DNA from: Eledone cirrhosa
Lineage: Eukaryota > Mollusca > Cephalopoda > Octopoda > Eledonidae
Assembly (NCBI GenBank): GCA_964016885.1
Contig: OZ024748.1
Coordinates: 34,719,769-34,783,768, forward strand
Direction of reading: 5' to 3'
Length of the DNA stretch: 64,000 nt
Below the pieces are notes generated by a model, which was not told where the DNA came from, made no database searches, and saw only the letters and a list, made by a program, of their open reading frames with translations. Shown here piece after piece: positions 39,201 to 51,300 of the stretch (position 1 is the stretch's first letter; the number at the start of each line of letters is the position of its first letter). Both the position numbers and the translations under genes were made by a program.

Positions 39201-39640
39201 TCTAGGATGTCATTCCAATCCCCCGCTAGAATCAGGGAACGCGACGTTCCCAGAAAAGTCTCTAAACGCTGGAAGAAGTCGGGCCGTTCAGCTCCGAAAG
39301 GGGAGTAGACGGCGACCAGTCTTAAGGCCGCACCTTCACTACTGCCAACGTCTAGCACCAACAAACGACCCTCCGGGTCCGAGTGCACAACCTGTACGGC
39401 AAGACCCAGGTGTTTTTGCAGCAGTACGACAACCCCACCCCCACCTCCAGGTTGACAGAGAGATGCATGCACCTCAAAGTCATCGAAGGTAGGGGCCAGC
39501 TGCCGCACGACGCTGATCCGAGTCTCACAGATAACCATTACATTTATACCACATGACCTGAGGTCATTTAGAAGCTTTGCTTGCTTCCAAGTTGAGCCCA
39601 GGCCACGTGCATTCAAACATCCTACTCTTAACACATCCAT
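36204..39640 (-). pseudogene. ORF2 of e3: APE endonuclease plus reverse transcriptase, YADD mutated, one frameshift
   Basis: ATG at 39,640, 835 codons to 37,133, then a single-base deletion near 37,147 ('WKKRLLW*' against 'WKRRAPMVRR' in e4) shifts into the frame 37,157-36,204. Total about 1,145 residues. Endonuclease: E39 in 'CETRI', D131 and N133 in 'GDWND', D182 in 'SYLDRF', D216-H217 in 'YTDHKLV'. 'GPGYWKLN' at 233. Reverse transcriptase: 'KSPGLDG' at 446, 'FRPITLLN' at 507, D577 in 'NLDQSKAFD', 'RQGCPLS' at 636. The catalytic box at 676 reads YAND where e4 has YADD, a GAT-to-AAT change removing one catalytic Asp. C-terminal 'CPRCVRHEETVAHALVQC' is C-x2-C-x8-H-x4-C. The endonuclease looks complete; the RT should be inactive. 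Confidence 0.92.
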
Positions 39641-41664
39641 GTGGGCGGCAGAGCCAAAGGAGAGTGTAGAGACCTACCTTTCCGCTTCCCGGGGTTCGGG
39701 TCGCACGACTTCCATGGGTCGGGGGTGTTGGGTGAAGGGGTGTCTTGTGGTGGTGTGGGGTCGTCAGTGTGTGGTGGGGTTGGGGTGTTTGGAGTTGTGT
39801 TGGGGAGGGGAAGGGGAGGGGGAAAGCTTTTTAGTAGGACGCGGTTTATGGGTTTGACAGAGGGTGGTCCTACGTCCTCCTTAAAATCCTTTTTTAGTTT
39901 TTGGTAGAGGTTCATTGGGATCTTTATTAATTTTAAATGTGGGTAGTTTTCTGAAGAAACAAAGTTTACACCTTCGGTTTGTACCGAAGGATTATTGTTT
40001 ATGAGTTCATTTAATTTATTATTGTTTCTGTTGATGTAAGTATAGTGTAATGTCTTTTTTTCGGATGGTGTGAGTGTTTCGAAGAGGGGAGGGGCAGGTT
40101 TGGTTTTGTTTGTTGCTGGAGGGGTGTTTTCTGTTTTGTTGGATTGTGTTGACATTTGGGTGGGGGTTGTTTGGCCTTGTGTGTTTTGCACATGTTTTCT
40201 TTTTTTCCTTTTAATCTGTCTGAAGGACTCCGTTTCTTCCTCCGAATTCGTTGGGTTATCTTCAGTGTTGGAGGGAAGAGGTATGTTTGCTGGTAATGTT
40301 TCCGTGTTGGTTTTCTTTGTGGGGGAGATGGATGTCACTATGTTAGACTGTGTTGTGTGTTGTGTCTGCGGTGGTTGTGTTGTTTTATTGAGTGAGGGGT
40401 TGGGTGGGCCTGTATTTTGTTTTGGGGTAATGTGTTGTGACTGTTTGTGTTGTGGTGGTGGTGTAGTTTTACTGAGGGACGGGTTGGGTGGGACTGAGTT
40501 TTGTTGTTTGTTTATCTGTTGTGGTGGTGGTGGTGGAGCTGGTGTTGGTAGCAGGGTTTTCTTTTTGTTGAGTTGGGGACAAGCGGCCTTCAGGTGCCCT
40601 CTGCCTGCACAGATATGACAGGACAGCCTTCTCCCATCCACGCTAATGTTTATATACCCGTGGCCCTCTAATAGGATTCTGTCGGGTATTTGGGCGATGC
40701 GTTCAGGCTTCATTTGCACTACCAGCTCTATACCTGTTCCACTGAACGCATTGCCTGTGGTTTTCCCAATGGAAATCACGTTGTCATTCACTGGATCGAT
40801 GAAGCCAGCTATGAGCCAGCAGTAGTCCACATCTGGCATCATTGCATCCAGCCATATGCGTTGAGTTCTTTTACCCATATAAGATGGATAAAAGGTAAAA
40901 TTTTTTGAACGAATCGGTGACAAAGCACATTTTTTTGCCGCCGATTCGTTCTTCATAATAATTGCTAGGCTTCCATACAGTCTGTCTTTTCTTATGAAAG
41001 TGGTTTCATTAAGTACTTCTGTGAGTACTGTTTTGATATCTGCCTGAGTTGGCTGTTCAGGTTTTTTTGAAGTGTTGTTGATGGTGCGGAACACGACCGT
41101 TCGACTTTCAATGTCTTTGGTGAGTTCTTGAGGCATTTTTACCGATAAAATACCATTCTCTCCTTCACTTATGTATTGTTTGGCGTCTGTGATTCTTCGT
41201 GCCACATCTGAAATATTTTCAGGTATATATGTCAAAGATTTCTTTGTTGTTTGTGCAAATGAAATCTTGTTGACTGTCGTCTGCTTTGCTTTCTGTTATG
41301 GTGTTATTTTCAAATGTTATTTTTGTGTTTGTTGTGTCTTTGTTTGTGGTATTAGTATTGTCATGCAATTTTTCAAATTTTCTTTTTTCGTTGTTGGAAT
41401 CCATGTCCAGATTTGTGTTTTCGTCATTTTTCTCCGCAGATTCGTCTGTTTTTATTTTATTTTGTCCTTCCTTCTCTATGACGTTAGTTGGGAAGGAAGG
41501 GGGGGACTAAAGCGTGCGAGCTTACAACTCTTACCGCTGTCCCCCCACCACTATTTTCGTTCGCTTCGTTTAACATTTCTGTCAGACGATTGAAATTTTT
41601 TTGCCACAAATTTTTTTAAAACAGGTTTTTCACCTCTAGGAGGGGTAAAGATGAGCTGACCCAC
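39628..41664 (-). pseudogene. ORF1 of e3: zinc-knuckle protein, main part open, N-terminus frameshifted
   Basis: A 535-codon frame from about 41,235 to 39,628 is open but begins without ATG. Homology to e1 and e2 shows it continues upstream: 'ISFAQTTKKS' just before it, and 'VGQLIFTP' at 41,664 with an 'NSGGG' motif, joined by at least two frameshifts (near 41,270 and 41,560). Counted from 41,235: conserved core residues 112-200 ('FTFYPSYMGKRTQRI', 'QMKPERIAQIPDRILLEG'), CCHC knuckle C206, C209, H214, C219 in 'CHICAGRGHLKAAC', then a long Pro/Thr/Gln-rich linker and a C-terminal domain ('NPSVQTEGVNF', 'KPINRVLLKSFPP'). It ends 'PPTWMC', overlapping ORF2. Probable nucleic-acid-binding protein of the retrotransposon. 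Confidence 0.8.
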
Positions 41665-41810
41665 CGCCTGACAGTTCAGACGGGGGGTCAAGCTACACAA
41701 TAGTGTCAAAATTAAATTTGAACTCACAAAATTTCCGCCATAAATTTGAACAAAACTTCTGCGCGAAGTGAATTACATCCACACTGTAGAACAGACGACA
41801 GCTAGATTAT

Positions 41811-42088
<278 letters not shown>

Positions 42089-42135
<47 letters not shown>

Positions 42136-42137
42136 TA
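42089..42137. repeat. GATA tract between fragment B and e4
   Basis: About twelve GATA units between the 5' end of fragment B and the 3' end of e4. Confidence 0.95.
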
Positions 42138-42310
42138 TTTCTTTTATTTGCCACTAGGGCATCAAAAGTGGGACAAGTACAAAGGGGGGAGTTTACACAA
42201 AAAGGCGTCCTCAATAAGGAGGAGGCAATAACAAAATATAAAAATAAAATAAGATATAACAAAAAATAAAATTTTTAACAAAATCCTCAATAGAGAGGAG
42301 GCGCCTTGGG

Positions 42311-42345
42311 GGGTCGCACACACCCCCGAAAAAAGTGTGCAACCC
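42311..42345 (-). promoter_or_regulatory. 3' UTR stem-loop of e4
   Basis: Sense 'gggttgcacac' pairs with 'gtgtgcgaccc' (one T-G wobble) around 'ttttttcgggggt'. The cleanest of the four copies. Confidence 0.7.
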
Positions 42346-42399
42346 TTCTCCTCAGGAGCACAGAGAAGGGGTGCTCCCTTGGTCTTTCATCTTCCTCAC

Positions 42400-45390
42400 C
42401 TATAGTCTGATGTAGAGTGAAGGCCCATTCACACGGGCCATTCTCGCCACTTTCACCCATCTTTCATAGAAACGGCTGGGGTGCAGCACCTCTCTCTCCA
42501 TCCTGATCCTTCTTCCGAAATGATATCGGAAGAAACGGACCAGTTGTTGGCCAGAGAGAAAGGTGCCCGACCTCAGTCCTTTCAGACGCGTCCACCATAC
42601 AACCTCTTTCGCCATGGCTATTACGCACAGAAACACCGCCTCTGCTTCATCTTTGAAGGGGGGAGGCGGCTTGATCATTACAATAGACTCGGTGGTCAAC
42701 CGGATCGGTCCCACCCTTGACAGCAGTTGTTCGACATAGCCCCACAGATCGGCTACGCCCGAGCAGTGTACTAATGCGTGTGCAACGGTTTCCTCGTCGC
42801 ACACGCATCTGGGACAGATCTTTTTGGCGGGGTCCCTACCCGGGCGCCCGTGTCTGTAGAGCCTTTCTCGAACGGGTAAAGCCCCTCGGTAGCACTGCCA
42901 GGCCAGGGACTTCTGGAAGTTGTCCATAGGTCCCGGGCTGAATGTCCTACCGAACAGGCTGGCCAGTTCGTCCTCCTCCATGTCTAGGGCTTCTCCGAGG
43001 GCGTCGTCGCACCTGCTGCGCACCAGCCCTCTATAGAATGTTGCGGTGGAGTCTCCACTGATAACCGGATCCGCCTGCCAGAGGGCGGTGAGCGCCTGGG
43101 CACACTCAGTGTGCCAGGCGCCCAGTTTTCTCGGTCTTTGCTTGACCCAGGATTGCAGCTCGGTGAGTGAGACGAGTCTGGGAAAGGTTCGTCTCACAAA
43201 CGAGGCCCACACCGGTTGTCCGGTGAGGAATACGTAGAGGTGCCGTAGCCTTAATGCGTGTTTACGCATCATTAGCCACGGCATCCCCAGCCCTCCTTTC
43301 GAAGGGTGTTGACAGCAGATGGATCTCCTCACCATAGGAGCCCGCCTCTTCCAAAGGAATTGGAAGAGCGCGCGCTCCATCTTGGTGAGGGTTTCCCTTG
43401 GGCAGGGCACTACGGTCAGGCGGTAGTAGATGACGGACGCTATGTAGGTGTTCGCCACCTCCGCCCGACCTTTCAGGGATAGTTTGCAACTGGCCCACTT
43501 CTGGGTCAGTGCAAACACCCTGTTCGTAACCTCCGCCCAGTTTTTCTCCACCTGGAGGTCCGGTCCGAACCAGACCCCGAGCAACTTCACCGGGCCCTCC
43601 GTCCAGCGTCCGACGACGCTATCGGAGGGCATCGGTCTGCCCCTCCACGTGCCGAGTTGCAAACCGATCGACTTGTCCCGGTTCAGCTTAGCCCCTGTGA
43701 ACTTTTCGTACTCCTCCAGTAAGGTGCCGACCGCCTCGATTTCGGAGGCCGTCGACACCATTACTGTCACGTCATCGGCGTAGGCCGACACCGCTTTCCG
43801 CAATCCCGGTTCCAAAGGGATGCCCTGCAACAACTCCAACTTCCGCAGTAGTGGCTCGAGAGTCAACACATACAGAAGGGAGGAGAGAGGGCACCCTTGT
43901 CGGATGGACCGCGCGATTTTGAACGGCTCCGAGAGGTAGCCGTTCACCTTGACCCTAGAGCAGATGCGGCTGCTGTGCATAGCAGTGATCCAGCCCCTGA
44001 AAACGGGTCCGAAGCCTGCCGCCGCTAGCACCGCATCCAGGTAACCATGGTCGACCCTATCGAACGCCTTAGATTGATCCAAGTTGATCAGAGCCCCACC
44101 AAAGCCGGGTTCGTTCCCAACCCTCTCTATGATGTATCGCATGAGGTGGAGGTTGTCATGGATGGACCTGGACGGGATAGCGCATGTCTGCGCATCTCCC
44201 ACCAGGTTGCCCACGACAAGCGCCAACCTCTTTGCTAGCACCTTGGCCAAAATCTGTAACTCTGTATTTAGCAGTGTTATGGGCCTGAAGTTACTTATTT
44301 CGTCCCCCTTGTTCTCGTCCTTCCTCACTAGCGTGACTACGCCCTTGGTCACAGTACAGGGAATTCTCCCGTTCTGTTGCCAGTTGCAGTAGACCGCCTC
44401 GAGGAGATCGGGGAACAAGTCCGGCATAGCTAGATATAATTCGTAAGGAAGACCATCGAGACCCGGGGATTTGCGTTTGCCGCATTGGCTCAGCACGTCC
44501 TCTATCTCAGCGGCCGAAATCGGCTCCTCGCAGGACTTCGCCTCCCTGTCCGAGAGGCGCGGCAGGCCGTCGAGGTATGGACCGAAGTCCACGTTCCCAA
44601 CCGGCTCCCCGCCCCTCCCGAACAGTCGGGCAAAGTGCCTTTGAAAGGCCTCACACATCTGCTTAGGCTCAAGAATCGCCCGTCCATCCAGGTCTCGCAA
44701 AGACCGGATGGTGGATTTAGTTCCACTGTTGGCCTCTGTCACGCGGGCCCAGCTAACAGCTTTGGTCCCCTCGTTCCCTAGAGCACGTATTTTACTTCGG
44801 ACAACGCAGCCTTCGTGCTTCGCGTCGAAAAACTGGCTCAAAGCCGTTCTCGACGCTAGCACTCTGGCCACGTCGCCGCTTCTAATTGCCTCTTCTACTC
44901 TATCTATTAGCTCCCTTTCCTTCCTATTCCTATCCGCAGCTAGAACCTTACTAAATTCTATCGAGACTACTCTAATCTCTCTCTTTAGAGATACCCACCA
45001 CCTGCTGTTGACGATCGCTCCAGTCAACCGTTCCTTAACTAACGTACTAATCCGATTCCTGTAGGCTCTACTTGCCGGCAAGGACAAGTTGAGCTTCCAG
45101 TAACCGGGGCCCTGTCTATGAGTTCTGTCAAGGTTGACCATGCAGGTCACTAATTTGTGGTCTGAATAGCCAACAATGCGCATTTTTGGACAACTTAAAA
45201 AGTCCTTAGCCTTAATTCTAACTAAGAACCTATCTAGGTACGACCTAGATGATCCGCTACGATTTGCCCAAGTCCAGGTTGGCGCAGTCGGAAAATCTAG
45301 TCGATATCTATCGGCCAGGTCAAATCGACCGATTAACCCTTTGAGGCTATTACACCCCTCTCTATCGGGGCAGGCCCCTACGTAGTCCCA
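42400..45390 (-). CDS. ORF2 of e4, 5'-truncated but open: endonuclease C-terminus, intact reverse transcriptase, C-terminal knuckle
   Basis: 997 codons with no stop from the satellite junction to the stop at 42,400. The first Met inside it is at 45,183, but the frame extends upstream to 45,390, so it is a truncated gene without its own start. It carries the end of the APE endonuclease ('SYLDRFLV', 'YSDHKLVTC'), 'GPGYWKLN', the RT motifs 'KSPGLDGLPYELY', 'NLDQSKAFDRVDHGYL', 'RQGCPLSSLLY', and an intact 'SAYADDVTVMV'. The C-terminal knuckle is 'CPRCVCDEETVAHALVHC' and the end is 'NGPSLYIRL'. No nonsense or frameshift is visible, so it is likely the youngest copy or one recently cut. The first 139 residues, including E39 and the GDWN motif, are missing, so it cannot nick DNA by the normal route. 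Any expression would need an outside promoter. Confidence 0.88.
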   Translation of the reverse strand, partial: WDYVGACPDREGCNSLKGLIGRFDLADRYRLDFPTAPTWTWANRSGSSRSYLDRFLVRIKAKDFLSCPKMRIVGYSDHKLVTCMVNLDRTHRQGPGYWKLNLSLPASRAYRNRISTLVKERLTGAIVNSRWWVSLKREIRVVSIEFSKVLAADRNRKERELIDRVEEAIRSGDVARVLASRTALSQFFDAKHEGCVVRSKIRALGNEGTKAVSWARVTEANSGTKSTIRSLRDLDGRAILEPKQMCEAFQRHFARLFGRGGEPVGNVDFGPYLDGLPRLSDREAKSCEEPISAAEIEDVLSQCGKRKSPGLDGLPYELYLAMPDLFPDLLEAVYCNWQQNGRIPCTVTKGVVTLVRKDENKGDEISNFRPITLLNTELQILAKVLAKRLALVVGNLVGDAQTCAIPSRSIHDNLHLMRYIIERVGNEPGFGGALINLDQSKAFDRVDHGYLDAVLAAAGFGPVFRGWITAMHSSRICSRVKVNGYLSEPFKIARSIRQGCPLSSLLYVLTLEPLLRKLELLQGIPLEPGLRKAVSAYADDVTVMVSTASEIEAVGTLLEEYEKFTGAKLNRDKSIGLQLGTWRGRPMPSDSVVGRWTEGPVKLLGVWFGPDLQVEKNWAEVTNRVFALTQKWASCKLSLKGRAEVANTYIASVIYYRLTVVPCPRETLTKMERALFQFLWKRRAPMVRRSICCQHPSKGGLGMPWLMMRKHALRLRHLYVFLTGQPVWASFVRRTFPRLVSLTELQSWVKQRPRKLGAWHTECAQALTALWQADPVISGDSTATFYRGLVRSRCDDALGEALDMEEDELASLFGRTFSPGPMDNFQKSLAWQCYRGALPVRERLYRHGRPGRDPAKKICPRCVCDEETVAHALVHCSGVADLWGYVEQLLSRVGPIRLTTESIVMIKPPPPFKDEAEAVFLCVIAMAKEVVWWTRLKGLRSGTFLSGQQLVRFFRYHFGRRIRMEREVLHPSRFYERWVKVARMARVNGPSLYIRL

Positions 45391-48300
45391 GTAGGAAGAG
45401 CTAGTAGCTGCTCCCTCAGTACTCAGGGAGATTCAGCATCTAGAACACATCAGCTAGTAGTGAGAAGAACTGCAGTGAAGTAGGAATAGCTAGTAGCTGC
45501 TCCCACCCTCAGTACTCAGGGAGATTCAGCATCTAGAACACGTCAGTTAGAATTGAGAACTGCAGTGAAGTAGGAATAGCTAGTAGCTGCTCCCTCTCTC
45601 AGTACTCAGGGAGATTCAGCATCTAGAACAAGTCAGTTAGAAGTGAGAAGAACTGCAGTGACGTAGGAATAGCTAGTAGCTCCTCCCTCAGTACTCAGGG
45701 AGATTCAGCATCTAGAACACGTCAGTTAGATGTGAGAAGAACTGCAGTGAAGTAGGAATTGCTAGTAGCTGCTCCTTCTCTCAGTACTCAGGGAGATTCA
45801 GTATCTACATTACATCATAGGAAGTGAGAAGAACTGCAGTGAAGTAGGAATAGCTAATAGCTGCTCCCTCTCTCAGTACTCAGGGAGATTCAGCATCTAG
45901 AATACGTGAGTTAGAAATGAGAACTGCAGTGAAGTAGGAATAGTTAGTAGCTGCTCCCACCCTCAGTACTCAGGGAGATTCAGCATCTAGAACACGTCAG
46001 TTAGAAGTGAGAAGAACTGCAGTGAAGTAGGAATAGCTAGTAGATGCTCTCTCAGTACTCAGGGAGATTCAGCATCTAGAACACATCAGTTAAAATTGAG
46101 AAGAACTGCAGTGAAGTAGGAATAGCTAGTAGCTGCTCGGTCAGTACTCAGGGAGATTCAGCATCTAGAACACGTCAGTTAGAAGTGAGAAGTACTGCAG
46201 TGAAGTAGGAAGAGCTAATAGCTGCTCCCACCCTCAGTACTCAGGGAGATTCAGCATCTAGAACACGTCAGTTAGAAGTGAGAAGAACTGCAGTGAAATA
46301 GGAATAGCTAGTAGCTGCTCCCTCAGTACTCAGGGAGATTCAGCATCTAGAACACGTCAGTTAGAAGTGAGAAGAACTGCAGTGAAGTAGGAATAGCTAG
46401 TAGCTGCTCCCTCAGTACTCAGGGAGATTCAGCATCTAGAACACGTCAGTTAGAAGTGAGAAGAACTGCAGTGAAGTAGGAATAGCTAGTAGCTGCTTGG
46501 TCAGTACTCAGGGAGATTCAGCATCTAGAACACATCAGTTAGAAGTGAGAAGAACTGCAGTGAAGTAGGAATAGCTAGTAGCTGCTCCCTCAGTACTCAG
46601 GGAGATTCAGAATCTAGAACACGTCATTTAAAAGTGAGAAGAACTGCAGTGAAGTAGGAATAGCTAATAGCTTCTCCCTCGGTACTCAGGGAGATTCAGC
46701 ATCTAGAACACGTCATTTAGAAGTGAGAAGAACTGCAGTGAAGTAGGAAGAGCTAGTAGCTGCTCCCTCTCTCAGTACTCAGGGAGATTCAGCATCTAGG
46801 ACACGTCAGTTAGAAGTAAGAAGAACTGCAGTGAAGTAGGAAGAGCTAGTAGCTGCTCCCTCAGTACTCAGGGAGATTCAGCATCTACATCACATCATTA
46901 GAAGTGAGAAGAACTGCAGTGAAGTAGGAATAGCTAGTAGCTGCTCCCTCAGTACTCAGGGAGATTCAGCATCTACATCACATCGATAGAAGTGAGAAGA
47001 ACTGCAGTGAAGTAGGAATAGCTAGTAGCTGCTCGCTCAGTACTCAGGGAGATTCAGCATCTACATCACATCATTAGATTCAGCATCTAGAATACGTCAG
47101 TTAAAAGTGAGAAGAACTGCAGTGAAGTAGGAATAGCTAGTAGCTGCTGCCTCAGTACTCAGGGAGATTCAGCATCTAGAACACGTCAGTTAGTAGTGAG
47201 AAGAACTGCAGTGAAGTAGGAATAGCTAGTAGCTGCTCCCACCCTCAGTACTCAGGGAGATTCAGCATCTAGAACACGTCAGTTAGAAGTGAGAAGAACT
47301 GCAGTGAAGTAGGAATAGCTAGTAGCTGCTCCCTCAGTACTCAGGGAGATTCAGCATCTAGAACACGTCAGTTAGATGTGAGAAGAACTGCAGTGAAGTA
47401 GGAATTGCTAGTAGCTGCTCGGTCAGTACTCAGGGAGATTCAGCATCTAGAACACGTCAGTTAGAAGTGAGAAGTACTGCAGTGAAGTAGGAAGAGCTAA
47501 TAGCTGCTCCCACCCTCAGTACTCAGGGAGATTCAGCATCTAGAACACGTCAGTTAGAAGTGAGAAGAACTGCAGTGAAATAGGAATAGCTAGTAGCTGC
47601 TCCCTCAGTACTCAGGGAGATTCAGCATCTAGAACACGTCAGTTAGAAGTGAGAAGAACTGCAGTGAAGTAGGAATAGCTAGTAGCTGCTCCCTCAGTAC
47701 TCAGGGAGATTCAGCATCTAGAACACGTCAGTTAGAAGTGAGAAGAACTGCAGTGAAGTAGGAATAGCTAGTAGCTGCTTGGTCAGTACTCAGGGAGATT
47801 CAGCATCTAGAACACATCAGTTAGAAGTGAGAAGAACTGCAGTGAAGTAGGAATAGCTAGTAGCTGCTCCCTCAGTACTCAGGGAGATTCAGAATCTAGA
47901 ACACGTCATTTAAAAGTGAGAAGAACTGCAGTGAAGTAGGAATAGCTAATAGCTTCTCCCTCGGTACTCAGGGAGATTCAGCATCTAGAACACGTCATTT
48001 AGAAGTGAGAAGAACTGCAGTGAAGTAGGAAGAGCTAGTAGCTGCTCCCTCTCTCAGTACTCAGGGAGATTCAGCATCTAGGACACGTCAGTTAGAAGTA
48101 AGAAGAACTGCAGTGAAGTAGGAAGAGCTAGTAGCTGCTCCCTCAGTACTCAGGGAGATTCAGCATCTACATCACATCATTAGAAGTGAGAAGAACTGCA
48201 GTGAAGTAGGAATAGCTAGTAGCTGCTCCCTCAGTACTCAGGGAGATTCAGCATCTACATCACATCGATAGAAGTGAGAAGAACTGCAGTGAAGTAGGAA

Positions 48301-51300
48301 TAGCTAGTAGCTGCTCGCTCAGTACTCAGGGAGATTCAGCATCTACATCACATCATTAGATTCAGCATCTAGAATACGTCAGTTAAAAGTGAGAAGAACT
48401 GCAGTGAAGTAGGAATAGCTAGTAGCTGCTGCCTCAGTACTCAGGGAGATTCAGCATCTAGAACACGTCAGTTAGTAGTGAGAAGAACTGCAGTGAAGTA
48501 GGAATAGCTAGTAGCTGCTCCCACCCTCAGTACTCAGGGAGATTCAGCATCTAGAACACGTCAGTTAGAAGTGAGAAGAACTGCAGTGAAGTAGGAATAG
48601 CTAGTAGCTGCTCCCTCAGTACTCAGGGAGATTCAGCATCTAGAACACGTCAGTTAGAAGTGAGAAGAACTGCAGTGAAGTAGGAATAGCTAGTAGCTGC
48701 TTGGTCAGTACTCAGGGAGATTCAGCATCTAGAACACATCAGTTAGAAGTGAGAAGAACTGCAGTGAAGTAGGAATAGCTAGTAGCTGCTCCCTCAGTAC
48801 TCAGGGAGATTCAGAATCTAGAACACGTCATTTAAAAGTGAGAAGAACTGCAGTGAAGTAGGAATAGCTAATAGCTTCTCCCTCGGTACTCAGGGAGATT
48901 CAGCATCTAGAACACGTCATTTAGAAGTGAGAAGAACTGCAGTGAAGTAGGAAGAGCTAGTAGCTGCTCCCTCTCTCAGTACTCAGGGAGATTCAGCATC
49001 TAGGACACGTCAGTTAGAAGTAAGAAGAACTGCAGTGAAGTAGGAAGAGCTAGTAGCTGCTCCCTCAGTACTCAGGGAGATTCAGCATCTACATCACATC
49101 ATTAGAAGTGAGAAGAACTGCAGTGAAGTAGGAATAGCTAGTAGCTGCTCCCTCAGTACTCAGGGAGATTCAGCATCTACATCACATCGATAGAAGTGAG
49201 AAGAACTGCAGTGAAGTAGGAATAGCTAGTAGCTGCTCGCTCAGTACTCAGGGAGATTCAGCATCTACATCACATCATTAGATTCAGCATCTAGAATACG
49301 TCAGTTAAAAGTGAGAAGAACTGCAGTGAAGTAGGAATAGCTAGTAGCTGCTCCCTCAGTACTCAGGGAGATTCAGCATCTAGAACACATCAGTTAGTAG
49401 TGAGAAGAACTGCAGTGAAGTAGGAATAGCTAGTAGCTGCTCCCACCCTCAGTACTCAGGGAGATTCAGCATCTAGAACACGTCAGTTAGAAGTGAGAAG
49501 AACTGCAGTGAAGTAGGAATAGCTAGTAGCTGCTCCCTCAGTACTCAGGGAGATTCAGCATCTAGAACACATCAGTTAGTAGTGAGAAGAACTGCAGTGA
49601 AGTAGGAATAGCTAGTAGCTGCTCCCACCCTCAGTACTCAGGGAGATTCAGCATCTAGAACACGTCAGTTAGAATTGAGAACAACTGCAGTGAAGTAGGA
49701 ATAGCTAGTAGCTGCTCCCTCTCTCAGTACTCAGGGAGATTCAGCATCTAGAACAAGTCAGTTAGAATTGAGAAGAACTGCAGTGAAATAGGAATAGCTA
49801 GTAGCTGCTCCCACCCTCAGTACTCAGGGAGATTCAGCATCTAGAACACGTCAGTTAGAATTGAGAAGAACTGCAGTGAAGTAGGAATAGCTAGTAGCTG
49901 CTCCCACCCTCAGTACTCAGGGAGATTCAGCATCTAGAACACGTCAGTTAGAAGTGAGAAGAACTGCAGTGATGTAGGAATAGCTAGTAGCTGCTCCCTC
50001 AGTACTCAGGGAGATTCAGCATCTAGAACACGTCAGTTAGATGTGACAAGAACTGCAGTGAAGTAGGAATTGCTAGTAGCTGCTCCTTCTCTCAGTACTC
50101 AGGGAGATTCAGAATCTAGAACACGTCATTTAGAAGTGAGAAGAACTGCAGTGAAGTAGGAATAGCTAATAGCTTCTCCCTCAGTACTCAGGGAGATTCA
50201 GCATCTAGAACACGTCATTTAGAAGTGAGAAGAACTGCAGTGAAGTAGGAATAGCTAGTAGCTGCTCCCACCCTCAGTACTCAGGGAGATTCAGCATCTA
50301 GAACACGTCAGTTATAATTGAGAAGAACTGCAGTGAAGTAGGAATAGCTAGTAGCTGCTCCCTCTATCAGTACTCAGGGAGATTCAGCATCTAGAACAAG
50401 TCAGTTAGAAGTGAGAAGAACTGCAGTGACGTAGGAATAGCTAGTAGCTGCTCCCTCAGTACTCAGGGAGATTCAGCATCTAGAACACGTCAGTTAGATG
50501 TGAGAAGAACTGCAGTGAAGTAGGAATTGCTAGTAGCTGCTCCTTCTCTCAGTACTCAGGGAGATTCAGTATCTACATTACATCATAGGAAGTGAGAAGA
50601 ACTGCAGTGAAGTAGGAATAGCTAATAGCTGCTCCCTCTCTCAGTACTCAGGGAGATTCAGCATCTAGAATACGTGAGTTAGAAATGAGAACTGCAGTGA
50701 AGTAGGAATAGCTAGTAGCTGCTCCCACCTTCAGTACTCAGGGAGATTCAGCATCTAGAACACGTCAGTTAGAAGTGAGAAGAACTGCAGTGAAGTAGGA
50801 ATAGCTAGTAGCTGCTCCCTCAGTACACGGGGAGATTCAGCATCTAAAACACATCAGTTAAAATTGAGAAGAACTGCAGTGAAGTAGGAATAGCTAGTAG
50901 CTGCTCCCACCCTCAGTACTCAGGGAGATTCAGCATCTAGAACACGTCAGTTAGAAGTGAGAAGAACTGCAGTGAAATAGGAATAGCTAGTAGTTGCTCC
51001 CTCAGTACTCAGGGAGATTCAGCATCTAGAACACGTCAGTTAGAAGTGAGAAGAACTGCAGTGAAGTAGGAATAGCTAGTAGCTGCTCCCTCAGTACTCA
51101 GGGAGATTCAGCATCTAGAACACGTCAGTTAGAAGTGAGAAGAACTGCAGTGAAGTAGGAATAGCTAGTAGCTGCTTGGTCAGTACTCAGGGAGATTCAG
51201 CATCTAGAACACATCAGTTAGAAGTGAGAAGAACTGCAGTGAAGTAGGAATAGCTAGTAGCTGCTCCCTCAGTACTCAGGGAGATTCAGAATCTAGAACA

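Larger units (their letters stand above)
42138..45390 (-). mobile_element. LINE e4: Tx1/L1-like element, 5' part missing at satellite junction
   Basis: Minus strand. The 3' end is at 42,138 with an AATAAA-containing terminus, followed by a 262-bp 3' UTR with stem-loop and two 'cctcaata' short repeats. The LINE sequence stops at 45,390 in the middle of the endonuclease ('gtagtccca', where e2 and e3 continue 'acgtgcatctagga') and satellite 2 begins at the next base. ORF1, the 5' UTR and the first 139 ORF2 codons are absent. Confidence 0.9.
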
